Shown: positions 26,334-36,452, counted from the first letter of the stretch. The stretch: 64,000 nucleotides of DNA from Microbacterium sp. H83 (GCF_001650405.1 NZ_LWCU01000053.1:62001-126000); one strand, 5' to 3'. Numbers and translations: made by a program. The notes: generated by a model from the sequence alone, not told the origin.

Positions 26334-29300
26334 ATGAGGGTTCACCGCCCGAGCACCGTGCGGAGCGCGCGCCGTTCGATCCTGGCAGCCGGCGTCGCCG
26401 CATCGGTGGGAGTCGTCATGCTGACGCCGGTCGCCGCGACGGCTGCCGCGGCGGAGACGACCTTCGCGTCGTCGTTCGAGGCGTCGGACTCGACGCCGGT
26501 CCTCGCCGGAACCGGCACCCCGGTGAACGTCACCGGCAGCCGATTCGCGCCGGGCAGCGTGCTCGGCGAGGTCGCAGCGGTGACCGCATCGGCCGAGAAC
26601 GCCCCGAACGAGGTCGCCGCCTCCGTCGCGGACGGCAACGCCGGATCGAAGTGGCTGGCCTTCGCCGACAAGGGCTGGGTGCAGTACGAGCTCTCGACGC
26701 CCCGCCCCATGGTGAGCTACACGCTGACCTCGGGCAATGACGCCCCTGAGCGGGATCCTTCCGACTTCCGGATCCAGGGATCCGACGACGGCACCGACTG
26801 GGTCACCGTCGACGAGCGCAGCGGAGAGCTCTTCAACGGTCGCGGCGAGACGCGGACCTTCACGCTCGCGACTCCGAGCGTCGACTATCGGTACTACCGG
26901 CTCGACGTGCTCGCGACGAGGACCCCCTCCGCGAACATCGTGCAGCTGGCGGGCTGGGAGCCGGTCGCGGTGGACGGGGCGACTCCCGAGCCGGCCGACC
27001 TCCTCCTGCAGATCGGCAACGGACCCACGAGCTCCGACACCGCCAAGACCGGTGTCGGCTTCACGGGCACGAAGGCGCTGCAGTACGCCGGTCGGCACCT
27101 CGACGCGGGTGCGGCCTCGTCGTCCTCTGTCCTCTACGAGGACGTGGCGATCGAGGTGGCCGACGACAGCGAGCTCTCGTACCTGGTCTTCCCGGAGCTC
27201 GATGGGGAGCAGACGTACGCGGCGACGTTCGTGGCCGTCGACCTCTCGTTCACCGACGGCTCGTCGCTGTCGACCAGCGGCGCGATCGACGGGTACGGCT
27301 ACGGTGCGTCCGCACGGGAGCAGGGTCGGGCCAACGTGTTGTGGCCCAACCAGTGGAACAAGGTGACCGTCGACCTCGGTGACGCCTCGGGCAAGGTCGT
27401 CGATGACATCGTGTTCACCTACGATCACCCCGGTGCCGACGTGAAGGGCATCGAGGTGCCCACGGGCGCCACGGCCTTCAGCGGCTGGCTGGACGACATC
27501 CAGATCGCCGCCGCGGAACAGCGCGACACCTCGGACGGCCTCGTCTCGTACGTCGACACCCGTCGCGGCACGAACTCCACCGGAGGATTCTCCCGGGGCA
27601 ACAACCTTCCGGCGGTGGGATGGCCGAACGGCTTCAACTTCATCACCCCGATGACCAACGCCGACAACGTCGGCACGATCTACCAGTACCAGCGGGCCAA
27701 CACCGACCAGAACCTCCCTGCCCTCAACGGCATCGGCTTCTCGCATCAGCCCAGCATCTGGATGGGTGACCGCAACCAGATCGCGGTGCTCCCTGCGGCC
27801 AACGGCAATCCGACCTCGTCGCTGAACGATCGCAAGCTCACGTTCCGCCACGAGAACGAGATCGCACGACCCGACATCTACAGCGTCGACTTCGACAACG
27901 GCATCCAGACCGACGTGACCGCGACGGACCACGGCGCGATCTACCGCTTCGAGTTCACCGGCGACACCAGTTCCGTCCTCATCGACCAGCTCGTCGACTC
28001 GTCGAAGCTCTCCATCACGGGCGACACGGTCTCGGGCTGGGTCGACGGCGGATCGGGATGGCCGGGTCGCACCCGCATGTTCGTCTACGGCACCTTCGAC
28101 AGACAGCCGACGGCATCCGGTGCGACGACCAGGGGCGATCGCAACGGCTCCGCGCGATTCGCGGCGTTCGACACGACGTCGGACCGCACGGTCGAGCTGC
28201 GCCTGTCGTCGTCGTTCATCTCGCAGGATCAGGCGGAGAAGAACCACGCCCTCGAGGTCGACGGCGTCTCCTTCGACGATGCTCACGCTTCGGTGCGCGA
28301 TGCGTGGAACGACCGCCTCGGCGTCGTGCGCGATGTCGAAGGAGCCACCGATCAGCAGCTCGTCACGCTCTACTCGAGCCTCTATCGACTGAACCTGTAT
28401 CCGAACTCGCAGTTCGAGAACACGGGCTCCGAGGCAGACCCGGTCTACCAGTATGCGAGCCCCGTCTCCCCGCCCACCGGCCCGGCATCCGACACGCAGA
28501 CCAACGCCGAGATCGTCGACGGCAAGGTGTACGTGAACAACGGGTTCTGGGACACCTACCGCACCGCCTGGCCGCTGTACTCCCTTCTGTACCCGGACGT
28601 CACCCAGGAACTCGTCGACGGATTCCTGCAGCAGTACCGAGACGGCGGCTGGGTGGCCCGATGGTCGTCGCCGGGCTACGCCGATCTCATGACCGGCACG
28701 AGTTCCGACGTCGCCTTCGCGGAGGCGTACCTCGCGGGCGCACTCGACACCGACACCGCGCTTGAGGCATACGACGCGGCCGTGAAGAACGCCACCGTCC
28801 TTCCGGAATCCAACGCGGTCGGGCGGAAGGGCCTCGCGCAGTCGATCTTCCTCGGGTACACCGAGGCGACGACGCCCGAGAGCGCTTCGTGGGGCCTCGA
28901 AGGATATATCAACGACTTCGGCATCGCAGAGATGGCCGCAGCCCTCGCGGAGGACCCGAACACGCCCGCTGAGCGCGTCGAGCAGCTGAAGGAGGAGGCG
29001 ACCTACTTCGAGGCGCGAGCCAAGCACTATGTCGATATGTTCAACCCCGAGGCCGGGACGTTCACCTCGCGCAACGCCGACGGCACGTGGACGAGTGGGG
29101 CGGAGTTCGACAAGAAGGCGTGGGGCGGTGCGTTCACCGAGGCGAGCGCCTGGACCTTCGGCTTCCACGCACCTCAGGACGTCGACGGACTCGCGGCGCT
29201 GTACGGCGGACGCCAAGAACTCCTCGACGTCATGCAGGACTTCCTCACGACGCGCGAGAAGGCCGACTACTCCGGCATCCACGAGGCTCGCGAAGCGCGC

Positions 29301-32300
29301 GACGTGCGCCTCGGGATGCTGGGCATGTCCAACCAGATCGCCCACCACATCCCGTACGTGCTCGCCGAGGCGGGCGACCCGTCGGGCGCGCAGGCGCTGA
29401 TCCGCGACATCCAGGACCGTCTGTTCGTCGGCTCCGACATCGGGCAGGGCTACCCGGGCGACGAGGACAATGGCGAGTTCTCGGCCTGGTACGTCTTCTC
29501 GGCCCTGGGCTTCTATCCGCTCGAGGTGGGATCAGGCGACTACACGATCGGCACGCCGCTGTTCGACAGCGCGACCGTGTCGCTCGGCGGCACCGAGCTC
29601 GTCGTGAACGCCCCCGGAGCATCGGAGGGAAGGGACTACGTCGCCGGCGTGAGCATCAACGGCCGGCCGATCGACGAGACCACCTTCGACGGCGATCTGC
29701 TGCGCGCCGGAGGAACGCTCGACTTCACCATGAGCGCCGAACCGTCGGCGTGGGGCGCGAAGGACCTGACCGAGCAGCTGGAGGTGCCCACCACTCTCGT
29801 GGACGCCACCAAGCCGGGGCGCGGCGCGCTCGCCGCGGCCGACGGCACGCCGGTCGGCTCGCTCGTCGACGACAACATGAACTCCACTGTCACCTTCTCG
29901 GGCGACACGGCGGAGCTGGTGTGGACCTCGCAGTCGGGGCCGGTCACGGTCGGCCAGTACACGCTGACGAGCGCGGCCACGGCCGGTGCGCCGTCGAGCT
30001 GGACACTGTCCGGCTCGCTCGACGGCACGACCTGGACGGAGCTCGACAGCCGCGAGGGCGAGACCTTCACCTGGGACTCGCAGACGAGGCCGTTCACGAC
30101 GCAGGTCACCGGCGGATACACGAGCGTCAAGCTCACCGCCACGACCGGCGGTGCGCCGCTGGCGCTGTCGGAGATCGAGTTGTTCGCGTCGGCGAGCGCG
30201 GCCGACGGTCTCTCCATCGCCGCAGGGTCGCCGCAGCGCGTGCCCGTCGGCACCGAGTTCACCGGCGTGCTCGCCACGATCGTCGGCACCGAGACCGAGG
30301 CGTCCGGCTATGAGGTGACGGTCGATTACGGAGACGGCGTCGCGGTCGAGGATGTCACGCTCACCCGCGACGACCTGGGTGGATGGACCGTGCGCGCTCC
30401 GCACACCTTCACCGCACCGGGCACGTACTCGCCGGTGGTCACCGTCCGCGACTCGACGGGAGCGGCGGCGCAGGCCACGGCCTCGGTCACCGCGTTCCGT
30501 GACGAGACGCTCGTCGGCGCCTTCACCAACGTCTGCATCGGAGACCTCGGCGTGACGGCGGCGAACTGCGACTCGCAGGGGCACGGCTACTTCCGCGACA
30601 AGATCAACGCCGACGGCTTCGTGCAGGGCGAGACCCTCACGATCCCGGGCACGACCCTGACGTACGACCTTCCCGCGGTTCCGGCCGGCGCGCCGGACAA
30701 CATCACGGGTGAGGGTCAGACGGTCAAGGTCTCGCTCGGAGCGGGTGCGACGCAGCTGTCGTTCGTCGGAACGGCGACCGAGAGCAACCGCGACTCGGAG
30801 GCGACGCTGCACTTCACCGACGGCAGCGAGCAGAAGGTGATGATCAGCCTCGGCGACTGGGTCGGCGCATCGGGCAGCCCGTACAAGGGCAACACGGTGC
30901 TCGCGATCTCCGAGGGCCGGCTGTCGGGGACGGCCGCAGAATCCAGCATCAAGAACACCGCGATCTACGCGACCGCTCCGATCACCCTCGCGGTGGACGG
31001 GGACGGGGAGCCCAAGGTGGTCGAGTCGCTGACCATGCCCACCGAGGCCGGATCGCTGAACGACGGGCGCGTGCACATCTTCGCGATCGCCTCGGACGGC
31101 GACCGTGCGGCGGCGACTCCTCTCGCCGTGACAGCGGCTGCGGTCGACGGCCAGACCACCGGCGAGGAGTTCGACGCCGCCCTGGCCACCGTCACCGGCG
31201 GACAGGGCGAGACGTCCGCCATCGTCAACTGGGGCGACGGATCGCCCGTCTCGACGGTCCAGATCCAAGACGGCGTGGTCTCCGGCACGCACACGTATGC
31301 CGCCGCCGGCACCTACACGGTGACGGTCACGGCGGATGACGGTGTCAAGTCGGCCGACGCGCAGCTGCAGATCGCCGTGGTCGACCCCGAGCCCGAGTAC
31401 GAGCCGACGATCTCGGCACCGGCCGAGGCGGCGCCCGGAGATGAGGTCACGATCACCGGATCCGGCTTCGCGCCGGGTGAGGACGTGGCGATCCGGATCG
31501 ACGACGAGCAGCCCGTGGTCGTGGAGGCCGACGTGGACGGCGACCTCAGCGGTCGGATCACGGTGCCCGCGGATGCCGTCGACGGCGCGCACCCGATCGT
31601 GGCGCTCGGCGATGTGTCGAAGGTCGAGGCCAGGGCGTCGCTCCTCGTGGTCGGTGAACCGGCCGGACCGCGGAACACCTCGGTGAGCCTCGCGTCGGGA
31701 TCCGACGACCCGGTCGCCGGCGAGTCCATCCCGCTGATCGCCACGGTGACGCCGCAGGGCGCCGCCGGAAAGGTGGAGTTCCTCGAAGGCGTCGACGTGG
31801 TCGGCTCGGCCGCCGTATCGGCGGGGACGGCGACCGCAGAAGTGACCATCGCCACGTCGGGAGAGCACACGTACGTCGCGCGCTTCGTCCCGGCAGACGC
31901 GGAGGACTACACGCCCTCGCAGTCGGCACCGCTGACCATCACGGTCCGGAGCACTCCGGTGCTGCAGGCCGAGCTGGTGATCGGCGCTCGGTCCGTCGTC
32001 CAGGGCGGCACCATCGAGGTCGCCGGTCGTGGCTTCGCCGCGGGTGAGGTGGTCACCGTCACCCTGCACTCCGACCCGATCCGGCTGGGTCAGGTCACCG
32101 CCGACGGATCGGGTGCGTTCCGCGCGCAGCTGACGGTGCCGGCTGAGGCCGAGGTGGGCGCCCACACGCTCATCGCGGTCGGCGCGGCATCCGCTCTCAG
32201 CGCCGAGGCCGCACTCACGGTGACGGCGGCGGCCACGGTGGGCGGCGACCTCGCCGGCACCGGAGCCGACGTCCCGATCGGTCTCATCGTCCTGCTGGTG

Positions 32301-32357
32301 CTGCTGCTCGCGGCAGGAGCTGTGCTGGTTGCTCGGCGACGCCGAACGGAGTCCTGA
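26334..32357 (+). CDS. Secreted GH92 family alpha-mannosidase with LAGTG wall anchor
   Basis: This 2007-residue exported multidomain enzyme should remove alpha-mannose from glycans outside the cell. Order: signal peptide (about 1-40); discoidin-like sugar-binding region (about 90-220); GH92 N-domain starting 'YVDTRRGTNSTGGFSRGNN' near 405; GH92 catalytic domain with 'NNGFWDTYRTAWPLYSLLYP' and 'GDEDNGEFSAWYVFSALGFYP' near 1041; a second discoidin-like region (1180-1287); PKD-like repeat (1292-1392); a beta-sandwich resembling NPCBM (1395-1554); second PKD (1595-1682); Ig/IPT-like repeats (1689-1963). It ends in LAGTG (1973-1977), a hydrophobic segment and RRRR. The ATG at 26334 has AAGGAG 5 bases upstream; an in-frame ATG at 26286 is less likely. 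Linkage specificity is not readable. Confidence 0.93.
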   Translation: MRVHRPSTVRSARRSILAAGVAASVGVVMLTPVAATAAAAETTFASSFEASDSTPVLAGTGTPVNVTGSRFAPGSVLGEVAAVTASAENAPNEVAASVADGNAGSKWLAFADKGWVQYELSTPRPMVSYTLTSGNDAPERDPSDFRIQGSDDGTDWVTVDERSGELFNGRGETRTFTLATPSVDYRYYRLDVLATRTPSANIVQLAGWEPVAVDGATPEPADLLLQIGNGPTSSDTAKTGVGFTGTKALQYAGRHLDAGAASSSSVLYEDVAIEVADDSELSYLVFPELDGEQTYAATFVAVDLSFTDGSSLSTSGAIDGYGYGASAREQGRANVLWPNQWNKVTVDLGDASGKVVDDIVFTYDHPGADVKGIEVPTGATAFSGWLDDIQIAAAEQRDTSDGLVSYVDTRRGTNSTGGFSRGNNLPAVGWPNGFNFITPMTNADNVGTIYQYQRANTDQNLPALNGIGFSHQPSIWMGDRNQIAVLPAANGNPTSSLNDRKLTFRHENEIARPDIYSVDFDNGIQTDVTATDHGAIYRFEFTGDTSSVLIDQLVDSSKLSITGDTVSGWVDGGSGWPGRTRMFVYGTFDRQPTASGATTRGDRNGSARFAAFDTTSDRTVELRLSSSFISQDQAEKNHALEVDGVSFDDAHASVRDAWNDRLGVVRDVEGATDQQLVTLYSSLYRLNLYPNSQFENTGSEADPVYQYASPVSPPTGPASDTQTNAEIVDGKVYVNNGFWDTYRTAWPLYSLLYPDVTQELVDGFLQQYRDGGWVARWSSPGYADLMTGTSSDVAFAEAYLAGALDTDTALEAYDAAVKNATVLPESNAVGRKGLAQSIFLGYTEATTPESASWGLEGYINDFGIAEMAAALAEDPNTPAERVEQLKEEATYFEARAKHYVDMFNPEAGTFTSRNADGTWTSGAEFDKKAWGGAFTEASAWTFGFHAPQDVDGLAALYGGRQELLDVMQDFLTTREKADYSGIHEAREARDVRLGMLGMSNQIAHHIPYVLAEAGDPSGAQALIRDIQDRLFVGSDIGQGYPGDEDNGEFSAWYVFSALGFYPLEVGSGDYTIGTPLFDSATVSLGGTELVVNAPGASEGRDYVAGVSINGRPIDETTFDGDLLRAGGTLDFTMSAEPSAWGAKDLTEQLEVPTTLVDATKPGRGALAAADGTPVGSLVDDNMNSTVTFSGDTAELVWTSQSGPVTVGQYTLTSAATAGAPSSWTLSGSLDGTTWTELDSREGETFTWDSQTRPFTTQVTGGYTSVKLTATTGGAPLALSEIELFASASAADGLSIAAGSPQRVPVGTEFTGVLATIVGTETEASGYEVTVDYGDGVAVEDVTLTRDDLGGWTVRAPHTFTAPGTYSPVVTVRDSTGAAAQATASVTAFRDETLVGAFTNVCIGDLGVTAANCDSQGHGYFRDKINADGFVQGETLTIPGTTLTYDLPAVPAGAPDNITGEGQTVKVSLGAGATQLSFVGTATESNRDSEATLHFTDGSEQKVMISLGDWVGASGSPYKGNTVLAISEGRLSGTAAESSIKNTAIYATAPITLAVDGDGEPKVVESLTMPTEAGSLNDGRVHIFAIASDGDRAAATPLAVTAAAVDGQTTGEEFDAALATVTGGQGETSAIVNWGDGSPVSTVQIQDGVVSGTHTYAAAGTYTVTVTADDGVKSADAQLQIAVVDPEPEYEPTISAPAEAAPGDEVTITGSGFAPGEDVAIRIDDEQPVVVEADVDGDLSGRITVPADAVDGAHPIVALGDVSKVEARASLLVVGEPAGPRNTSVSLASGSDDPVAGESIPLIATVTPQGAAGKVEFLEGVDVVGSAAVSAGTATAEVTIATSGEHTYVARFVPADAEDYTPSQSAPLTITVRSTPVLQAELVIGARSVVQGGTIEVAGRGFAAGEVVTVTLHSDPIRLGQVTADGSGAFRAQLTVPAEAEVGAHTLIAVGAASALSAEAALTVTAAATVGGDLAGTGADVPIGLIVLLVLLLAAGAVLVARRRRTES

Positions 32358-32381
32358 CCCCCGCTGACTCGCCCGCACCCG

Positions 32382-32412
32382 ACCGCCCCTCCCGCCCCTC
32401 GGGAGGGGCGGT
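32382..32412. terminator. Bidirectional terminator between GH92 and M24 peptidase genes
   Basis: ACCGCCCCTCCCG (32382-32394) and CGGGAGGGGCGGT (32400-32412) form a perfect 13-bp stem with a 5-base loop between convergent genes. Confidence 0.88.
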
Positions 32413-32477
32413 TCGCGTGCGCAGAGCGAGGATGCGGTGCGCGGTCGGCTCCCGTCGCCCGCGAACCGCAGAGAGAC

Positions 32478-33593
32478 TCAGACTGCGGTGAGAGCGTGCG
32501 GTGCGACGTTGAGCCGCTCGCATCCGTCCGCCGTGAGGACGACGATGTCCTCGATGCGTGCGCCCCACTCCCCTGCGAAGTAGATTCCGGGCTCGATGCT
32601 GAACGCCATCCCCTCGCGCAGCACGAGATCGTTGCCGGGAGCGATGTACGGCTCTTCGTGCACCGAGACGCCGATGCCGTGCCCGGTGCGGTGGAGGAAG
32701 GCCTCTCCGAGACCGGCGTCGGCGAGCACCTGGCGTGCCGCGGCGTCGACCTGCGAGGCGGTGGCGCCGGGGCGCGCGGCATCCACCGCGGCCTGCTGTG
32801 CACGCGCCAGCACGGCGATGCGCTCCGAGGCCTCGGGAGAGGGCGCTCCGACGACATACGTGCGGGTGCTGTCGGAGTTGTACCCGCTCGGCACCGCTCC
32901 CCCGATGTCGACGACCACGACATCGCCGTCCTCGATGACGCGGTCGGAGACCTCGTGGTGCGGGTCGGCGCCGTTCGGCCCGGATCCCACGATCACGAAC
33001 TCCACCGTCCGGTGTCCCTCAGCCACGATCGCCTCGGCGATGTCGGCCGCCACCTCGCGCTCGGTGCGCCCGGCCCGCAGCCACTCGCGCACGCGACCGT
33101 GGACCGCATCGATGGCAGCGCCCGCTCGGCGGAGCTCGGCGATCTCCTCCGCATCCTTGATCATGCGCGACTCTCGAAGCACGGGGGTCGCCAGCTCGAC
33201 GCGGACGCCGAGTCGATCGGCGAGCGGGATGACGTGCAGGGCGGGGAGCGCGTCCGAGACGCCCACGCGCGAGGCCGCACCGACGGCCGACGCCACCAGG
33301 TCGTAGGGATTCTCACCGTCGACCCAGTCGGCGAGGGTCAGGCCGAGCTCGCCGACCGCCGTGGTACGGACCTTCGCGAGCTCCATCCGCGGGACGACCA
33401 CGGCGGGGACGATCCCCGGACCGAGGACCAGAGCGGTCAGCCGCTCGATCGTGTCGCCCTCGACCCCGACGAGGTACTGCAGGTCCGGACCCGGACCGAC
33501 GATGATCGCGTCGAGGCCGGCGTCGGCGGCGAGGACGGCCGCACGATCGAGGCGGGCGGCGTACACGGATGCGGGGAACGGAAGTGTGCTCAC
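32478..33593 (-). CDS. M24 family metallopeptidase (Xaa-Pro dipeptidase/aminopeptidase type)
   Basis: This 371-residue protein has the creatinase-like N-domain (about 1-135) and the pita-bread M24 catalytic domain. Metal-ligand motifs are visible: 'VVVDIGGAVPSGYNSDSTRTY' (two Asp), 'HRTGHGIGVSVHEEPY' (His), 'FSIEPGIYFAGEWGARIED' (two Glu). Such enzymes cleave the bond before proline in small peptides in the cytoplasm. No signal peptide is present. The GTG start at 33593 follows TACCGT (33605-33600 on the minus strand) by 6 bases, suggesting a leaderless transcript. The gene stands alone between convergent and same-strand neighbours. Confidence 0.93.
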   Translation of the reverse strand: MSTLPFPASVYAARLDRAAVLAADAGLDAIIVGPGPDLQYLVGVEGDTIERLTALVLGPGIVPAVVVPRMELAKVRTTAVGELGLTLADWVDGENPYDLVASAVGAASRVGVSDALPALHVIPLADRLGVRVELATPVLRESRMIKDAEEIAELRRAGAAIDAVHGRVREWLRAGRTEREVAADIAEAIVAEGHRTVEFVIVGSGPNGADPHHEVSDRVIEDGDVVVVDIGGAVPSGYNSDSTRTYVVGAPSPEASERIAVLARAQQAAVDAARPGATASQVDAAARQVLADAGLGEAFLHRTGHGIGVSVHEEPYIAPGNDLVLREGMAFSIEPGIYFAGEWGARIEDIVVLTADGCERLNVAPHALTAV

Positions 33594-33633
33594 TCACCCA
33601 CGGTAGCGCCGTCGCACTGCCGAGAGAACGGGC

Positions 33634-34083
33634 TCAGCCCACCGCGAGGCGGATGCGCTCCGTCAGCTGCTTCCGGTTGGCCGGAGTGAGCTCCAGCAGC
33701 GCATACGCGGTGGGCCACATGGTGCCGTCGTCGAGCTGGGAGATGGGCTCGAAACCGAACGTGCCGTACCGGACCTTGAACTTGCTCGCCGGCTGGAAGA
33801 AGCACAGCACCTTGCCGTCCTTGCCCCACGCGGGCATGCCGTAATACGTGCGGGGGACGAGCTCCGGGGCCACCTCGGTCACGAGCTCGTGCAGACCGAC
33901 CGCCAGAGCCTTGTCGTTCCCGTCGGAGAGCTTCTCGATCGCGGCCTTGAGATCCGCCTCGCCCTCGGCGCGCACCTCCTCCGGCGTCTTCTTGGCCCGC
34001 GACCGCGCCTTGCGCTTGTCGGCCGCGGCCTCCTTCATCGCCGCGCGTTCCTCGGCGCTGAAGCCCTTGTCGTCGTCAGCCAT
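33634..34083 (-). CDS. DUF1801 family protein
   Basis: This 149-residue cytoplasmic protein has a Lys/Arg/Glu-rich helical N-terminus (about 1-60) and a DUF1801 (YdhG-like) domain with 'YYGMPAWGKDGKVLCFFQPASKFKVRYGTFGF' in segments and 'TPANRKQLTERIRLAVG' at the end. Family members bear structural resemblance to frataxin-like proteins, but a function has not been established for this subgroup. The gene lies 40 bases upstream of the M24 peptidase gene, on the same strand. Confidence 0.85.
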   Translation of the reverse strand: MADDDKGFSAEERAAMKEAAADKRKARSRAKKTPEEVRAEGEADLKAAIEKLSDGNDKALAVGLHELVTEVAPELVPRTYYGMPAWGKDGKVLCFFQPASKFKVRYGTFGFEPISQLDDGTMWPTAYALLELTPANRKQLTERIRLAVG

Positions 34084-34288
34084 GATCGGCTCCTTCTCTT
34101 CGGTGGTTCTGCGATGACATCACCCTACGGATGCCGCCGCCCCGGCGCTTCTCGATTCCTGATCGATCGAGTCCACCGGTGAGCCGGTTCGGCACGGACT
34201 CATCATCTCGCCGGCAAGGCCGGCCGTCCATGGCTGATGGGAGGACACATTCGAACGCGTCACTCCGGGCCGCGTCTAAGGTGGGGAG

Positions 34289-34711
34289 ATGGATATGCGT
34301 GTCGCGGCATACGCCGTCGTCACCGATGACGACGGGCGCATCCTCCTGGCGCGCTGGACCGAGGGGCGACGCGTCGCCTGGACCATGCCCGGTGGAGGAC
34401 TCGAACCGGGGGAGGCGCCGGAGGCGGCCGTCCGCAGGGAGCTCCGCGAGGAGACCGGGTACTCGGTGAAAGTGGGCGAGCTCCTCGGCATCCATTCGCG
34501 CGTGATCCCCGCGAGCCAGCGGGTGCACGACGCGGATCAGCCGCTGCACACCCTGAGGATCGTCTACCGGGCGACTGTGACCGGCGGTCGGCTCCAGTTC
34601 GAGACCGACGGATCGACGGACATGGCCGAGTGGTTCCCGCTGAGGTCGATCGCCGACCTGCAGCGCGTCAGACTCGTCGACATCGCGCTGCGCATGGCCG
34701 GGATCCTCTGA
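34289..34711 (+). CDS. Nudix hydrolase
   Basis: This 140-residue hydrolase has a complete Nudix box, GGGLEPGEAPEAAVRRELREETGY (about residues 36-59), with the REL-EE-G residues that bind Mg2+. The N-terminal strands 'RVAAYAVVTDDDGRILLARW' and the C-terminal 'TDMAEWFPLRSIADLQ' are typical of the fold. The substrate, a nucleoside diphosphate derivative, cannot be defined. TAAGGT (34277-34282) ends 6 bases before the ATG at 34289, consistent with leaderless initiation. A second ATG at 34295 with GGGGAG upstream is an alternative. Confidence 0.92.
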   Translation: MDMRVAAYAVVTDDDGRILLARWTEGRRVAWTMPGGGLEPGEAPEAAVRRELREETGYSVKVGELLGIHSRVIPASQRVHDADQPLHTLRIVYRATVTGGRLQFETDGSTDMAEWFPLRSIADLQRVRLVDIALRMAGIL

Positions 34712-34724
34712 CTCGCGCCCGCTC

Positions 34725-35240
34725 TCAGTCGCGCGGCTCTTCGGGCACGGAGATGTCCGCGACCGTCGCCCCATACGCGGAGATCAGGGCGTCGGCGTCG
34801 ACGAAGAGACTGTATCCCTGCGTGCCGGCGCCCATCGCGATGCGCTCGCCGACGATGGTCTCGTCGGCGTACACGGGCCAGTCGGTGGTGCTGCCGATGG
34901 GAACGATGGTGCCCCGCTCGTAGCCCGTCGCGGCGAGTGCGAGCTCGGGCTCGGGCAGCCGCAGCTTGTTGACGCCGACCAGCGCACGGAGCTTCGGCCA
35001 GGAGATCGACCGCCCGCCGGGGATCAGCGCGAAGAGGTACGTGTCGTCGGAGCGCTTCACGACGAGCGTCTTCACGATGCCGGAAGGAAGGATGCCGAGG
35101 AGCTCGGCCGCCTCCGCCAGACTGCGTGCGGCGGGCCGCTCGCGGAGCTCGATCTCGAGGCCGCGTGCCGCCGCGGCGTCCTTCACCCGAGCATGCGGGT
35201 CCGCCGGCCCGACGGCCGGGGACCCTGCAGCGGTCGTCAC
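34725..35240 (-). CDS. YbaK/EbsC family aminoacyl-tRNA editing domain protein
   Basis: This 171-residue free-standing editing-domain protein has the YbaK fold with 'GILPSGIVKTLVVKRSDDTYLFALIPGGRSISWPKLRALVG' in pieces, 'ATGYERGTIVPIGS' and a C-terminal 'GTQGYSLFVDADALISAYGATVADIS'. The conserved Lys in 'IVKTLV' is the substrate-contacting residue in the family. Members hydrolyse mischarged Cys-tRNA(Pro) or related tRNAs; exact specificity is unclear. The start overlaps the stop of the upstream 182-residue gene by 4 bases, so they are cotranscribed. Confidence 0.9.
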   Translation of the reverse strand: MTTAAGSPAVGPADPHARVKDAAAARGLEIELRERPAARSLAEAAELLGILPSGIVKTLVVKRSDDTYLFALIPGGRSISWPKLRALVGVNKLRLPEPELALAATGYERGTIVPIGSTTDWPVYADETIVGERIAMGAGTQGYSLFVDADALISAYGATVADISVPEEPRD

Positions 35241-35785
35241 GCCTCGGGAGCGGCGAGCGGGTCGTCTGCGACCCAGAGCTCGTCATCCGCACGCAGCGCC
35301 TGCCACGCGGCATACAGCACTCCGGCGGCGGCGGCGATGCCGAGGATCAGGGCGATGACCGAACCTGCGCCCGGACCCTTCTTCTCGGGCTCGACGGCCT
35401 TGCGGACCTTCTTCTCGACCTTGCGCACGACGCCGTTGCGCTTCGCGTTCGCGACGTCCCACGCGGTGAGTGCGGATCCGACGACACCGCCGACGATCGG
35501 GACGACCTTGTCGTCGACGACGTGCTTGCCGAAGCGCACGCTCTGGTCGACCACGGGCTGCACCCGGCGGCTGTAGGTGTCCTGCACAGCCGGAGCGACC
35601 TGCTCACGGCTGAAGTTGCCGAGCTGGCGACCCGCCTCGCGAGCGACGTCGGCAGCGTGGCCGACGAGGATCTGCTGGTTCTCCCACAGCTGGTTGGCGT
35701 CCGCCTGAAGGCGACGCAGTTCCTTCTTCCGCTTCCGGGTGATGCTCACGTTGCTCTCCTGTCGATTGGAGTACGGGTTCCCCAT
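35237..35785 (-). CDS. Hypothetical single-pass membrane protein, 182 aa
   Basis: This protein has a basic N-terminus ('ITRKRKKELRRLQADANQLW'), a helical central region rich in Val and Lys that may form a coiled coil or amphipathic surface, and one membrane segment at about 146-166 ('GSVIALILGIAAAAGVLYAAW') followed by an acidic tail. I do not recognise a characterised family. The gene overlaps ybaK by 4 bases. A start at residue 13 ('VSITRKRKK') is possible because the first twelve residues are atypical. Confidence 0.78.
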   Translation of the reverse strand: MGNPYSNRQESNVSITRKRKKELRRLQADANQLWENQQILVGHAADVAREAGRQLGNFSREQVAPAVQDTYSRRVQPVVDQSVRFGKHVVDDKVVPIVGGVVGSALTAWDVANAKRNGVVRKVEKKVRKAVEPEKKGPGAGSVIALILGIAAAAGVLYAAWQALRADDELWVADDPLAAPEA

Positions 35786-35894
35786 CTTGCCACGCGAGTC
35801 TGGATGGGGGGAGGGAATCGCCGAGCCCTTGCGCCTCGCCGCGATGCGCGCTAGAACCGGGCGAACTCATCGGAAGCTCTGAGAGAATGAGGGC

Positions 35895-36452
35895 ATGGCC
35901 CACGCTTCGCATGTCGCAACCCTGCACACCAACCACGGTGACATCGTCATCAACCTCTTCGGCGACCACGCCCCGAAGACGGTCAAGAACTTCGTCGGTC
36001 TCGCCGACGGCACCCAGTCCTGGACGGACCCCGCCACCGGCAAGCCGGGCGAGGGACCCCTCTACAAGGACGTGATCTTCCACCGCATCATCCCGAACTT
36101 CATGATCCAGGGCGGCGACCCGCTCGGACAGGGCGTCGGAGGCCCCGGCTACAACTTCGACGACGAGATCAACATGGAGCTCGACTTCACCGCGCCCTAC
36201 ATCCTCGCCATGGCCAACGCCGGCCTGCGTCGCAACGCGATCACGGGCAAGGCCGAGGGCACCAACGGCTCGCAGTTCTTCATCACGACCGACCCGACCC
36301 CCTGGCTGCAGGGCAAGCACACGATCTTCGGCGAGGTGGCCGACGACGCCTCGAAGGCCGTCGTCGACAAGATCGCCGCGGTCCCGACCGCAGCGGGCGA
36401 CCGCCCGATCGAGCCCGTCGTCCTGCAGTCGATCGACATCGTCGCGGCCTGA
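35895..36452 (+). CDS. ppiA: Peptidyl-prolyl cis-trans isomerase, cyclophilin type
   Basis: This 185-residue cytoplasmic cyclophilin lacks a signal peptide. The cyclophilin core is complete: 'GDIVINLFGDHAPKTVKNFVGLADG', 'DVIFHRIIPNFMIQGGDPLGQGVGGPGY' (catalytic Arg in FHRII) and 'MANAGLRRNAITGKAEGTNGSQFFITTDPTPWLQGKHTIFGEV', each read in parts. It accelerates proline isomerisation during protein folding. A short insertion 'TQSWTDPATGKPGEGP' near residues 39-54 is typical of actinobacterial members. The rhomboid gene follows 21 bases downstream and may be cotranscribed. Confidence 0.95.
   Translation: MAHASHVATLHTNHGDIVINLFGDHAPKTVKNFVGLADGTQSWTDPATGKPGEGPLYKDVIFHRIIPNFMIQGGDPLGQGVGGPGYNFDDEINMELDFTAPYILAMANAGLRRNAITGKAEGTNGSQFFITTDPTPWLQGKHTIFGEVADDASKAVVDKIAAVPTAAGDRPIEPVVLQSIDIVAA

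Noticed and set aside
26271..29348. Very long minus-strand open frame opposite the GH92 gene
   Set aside because: A shadow of the high-GC GH92 coding sequence. It has a Val/Arg/Asp-rich, low-complexity translation without domains.
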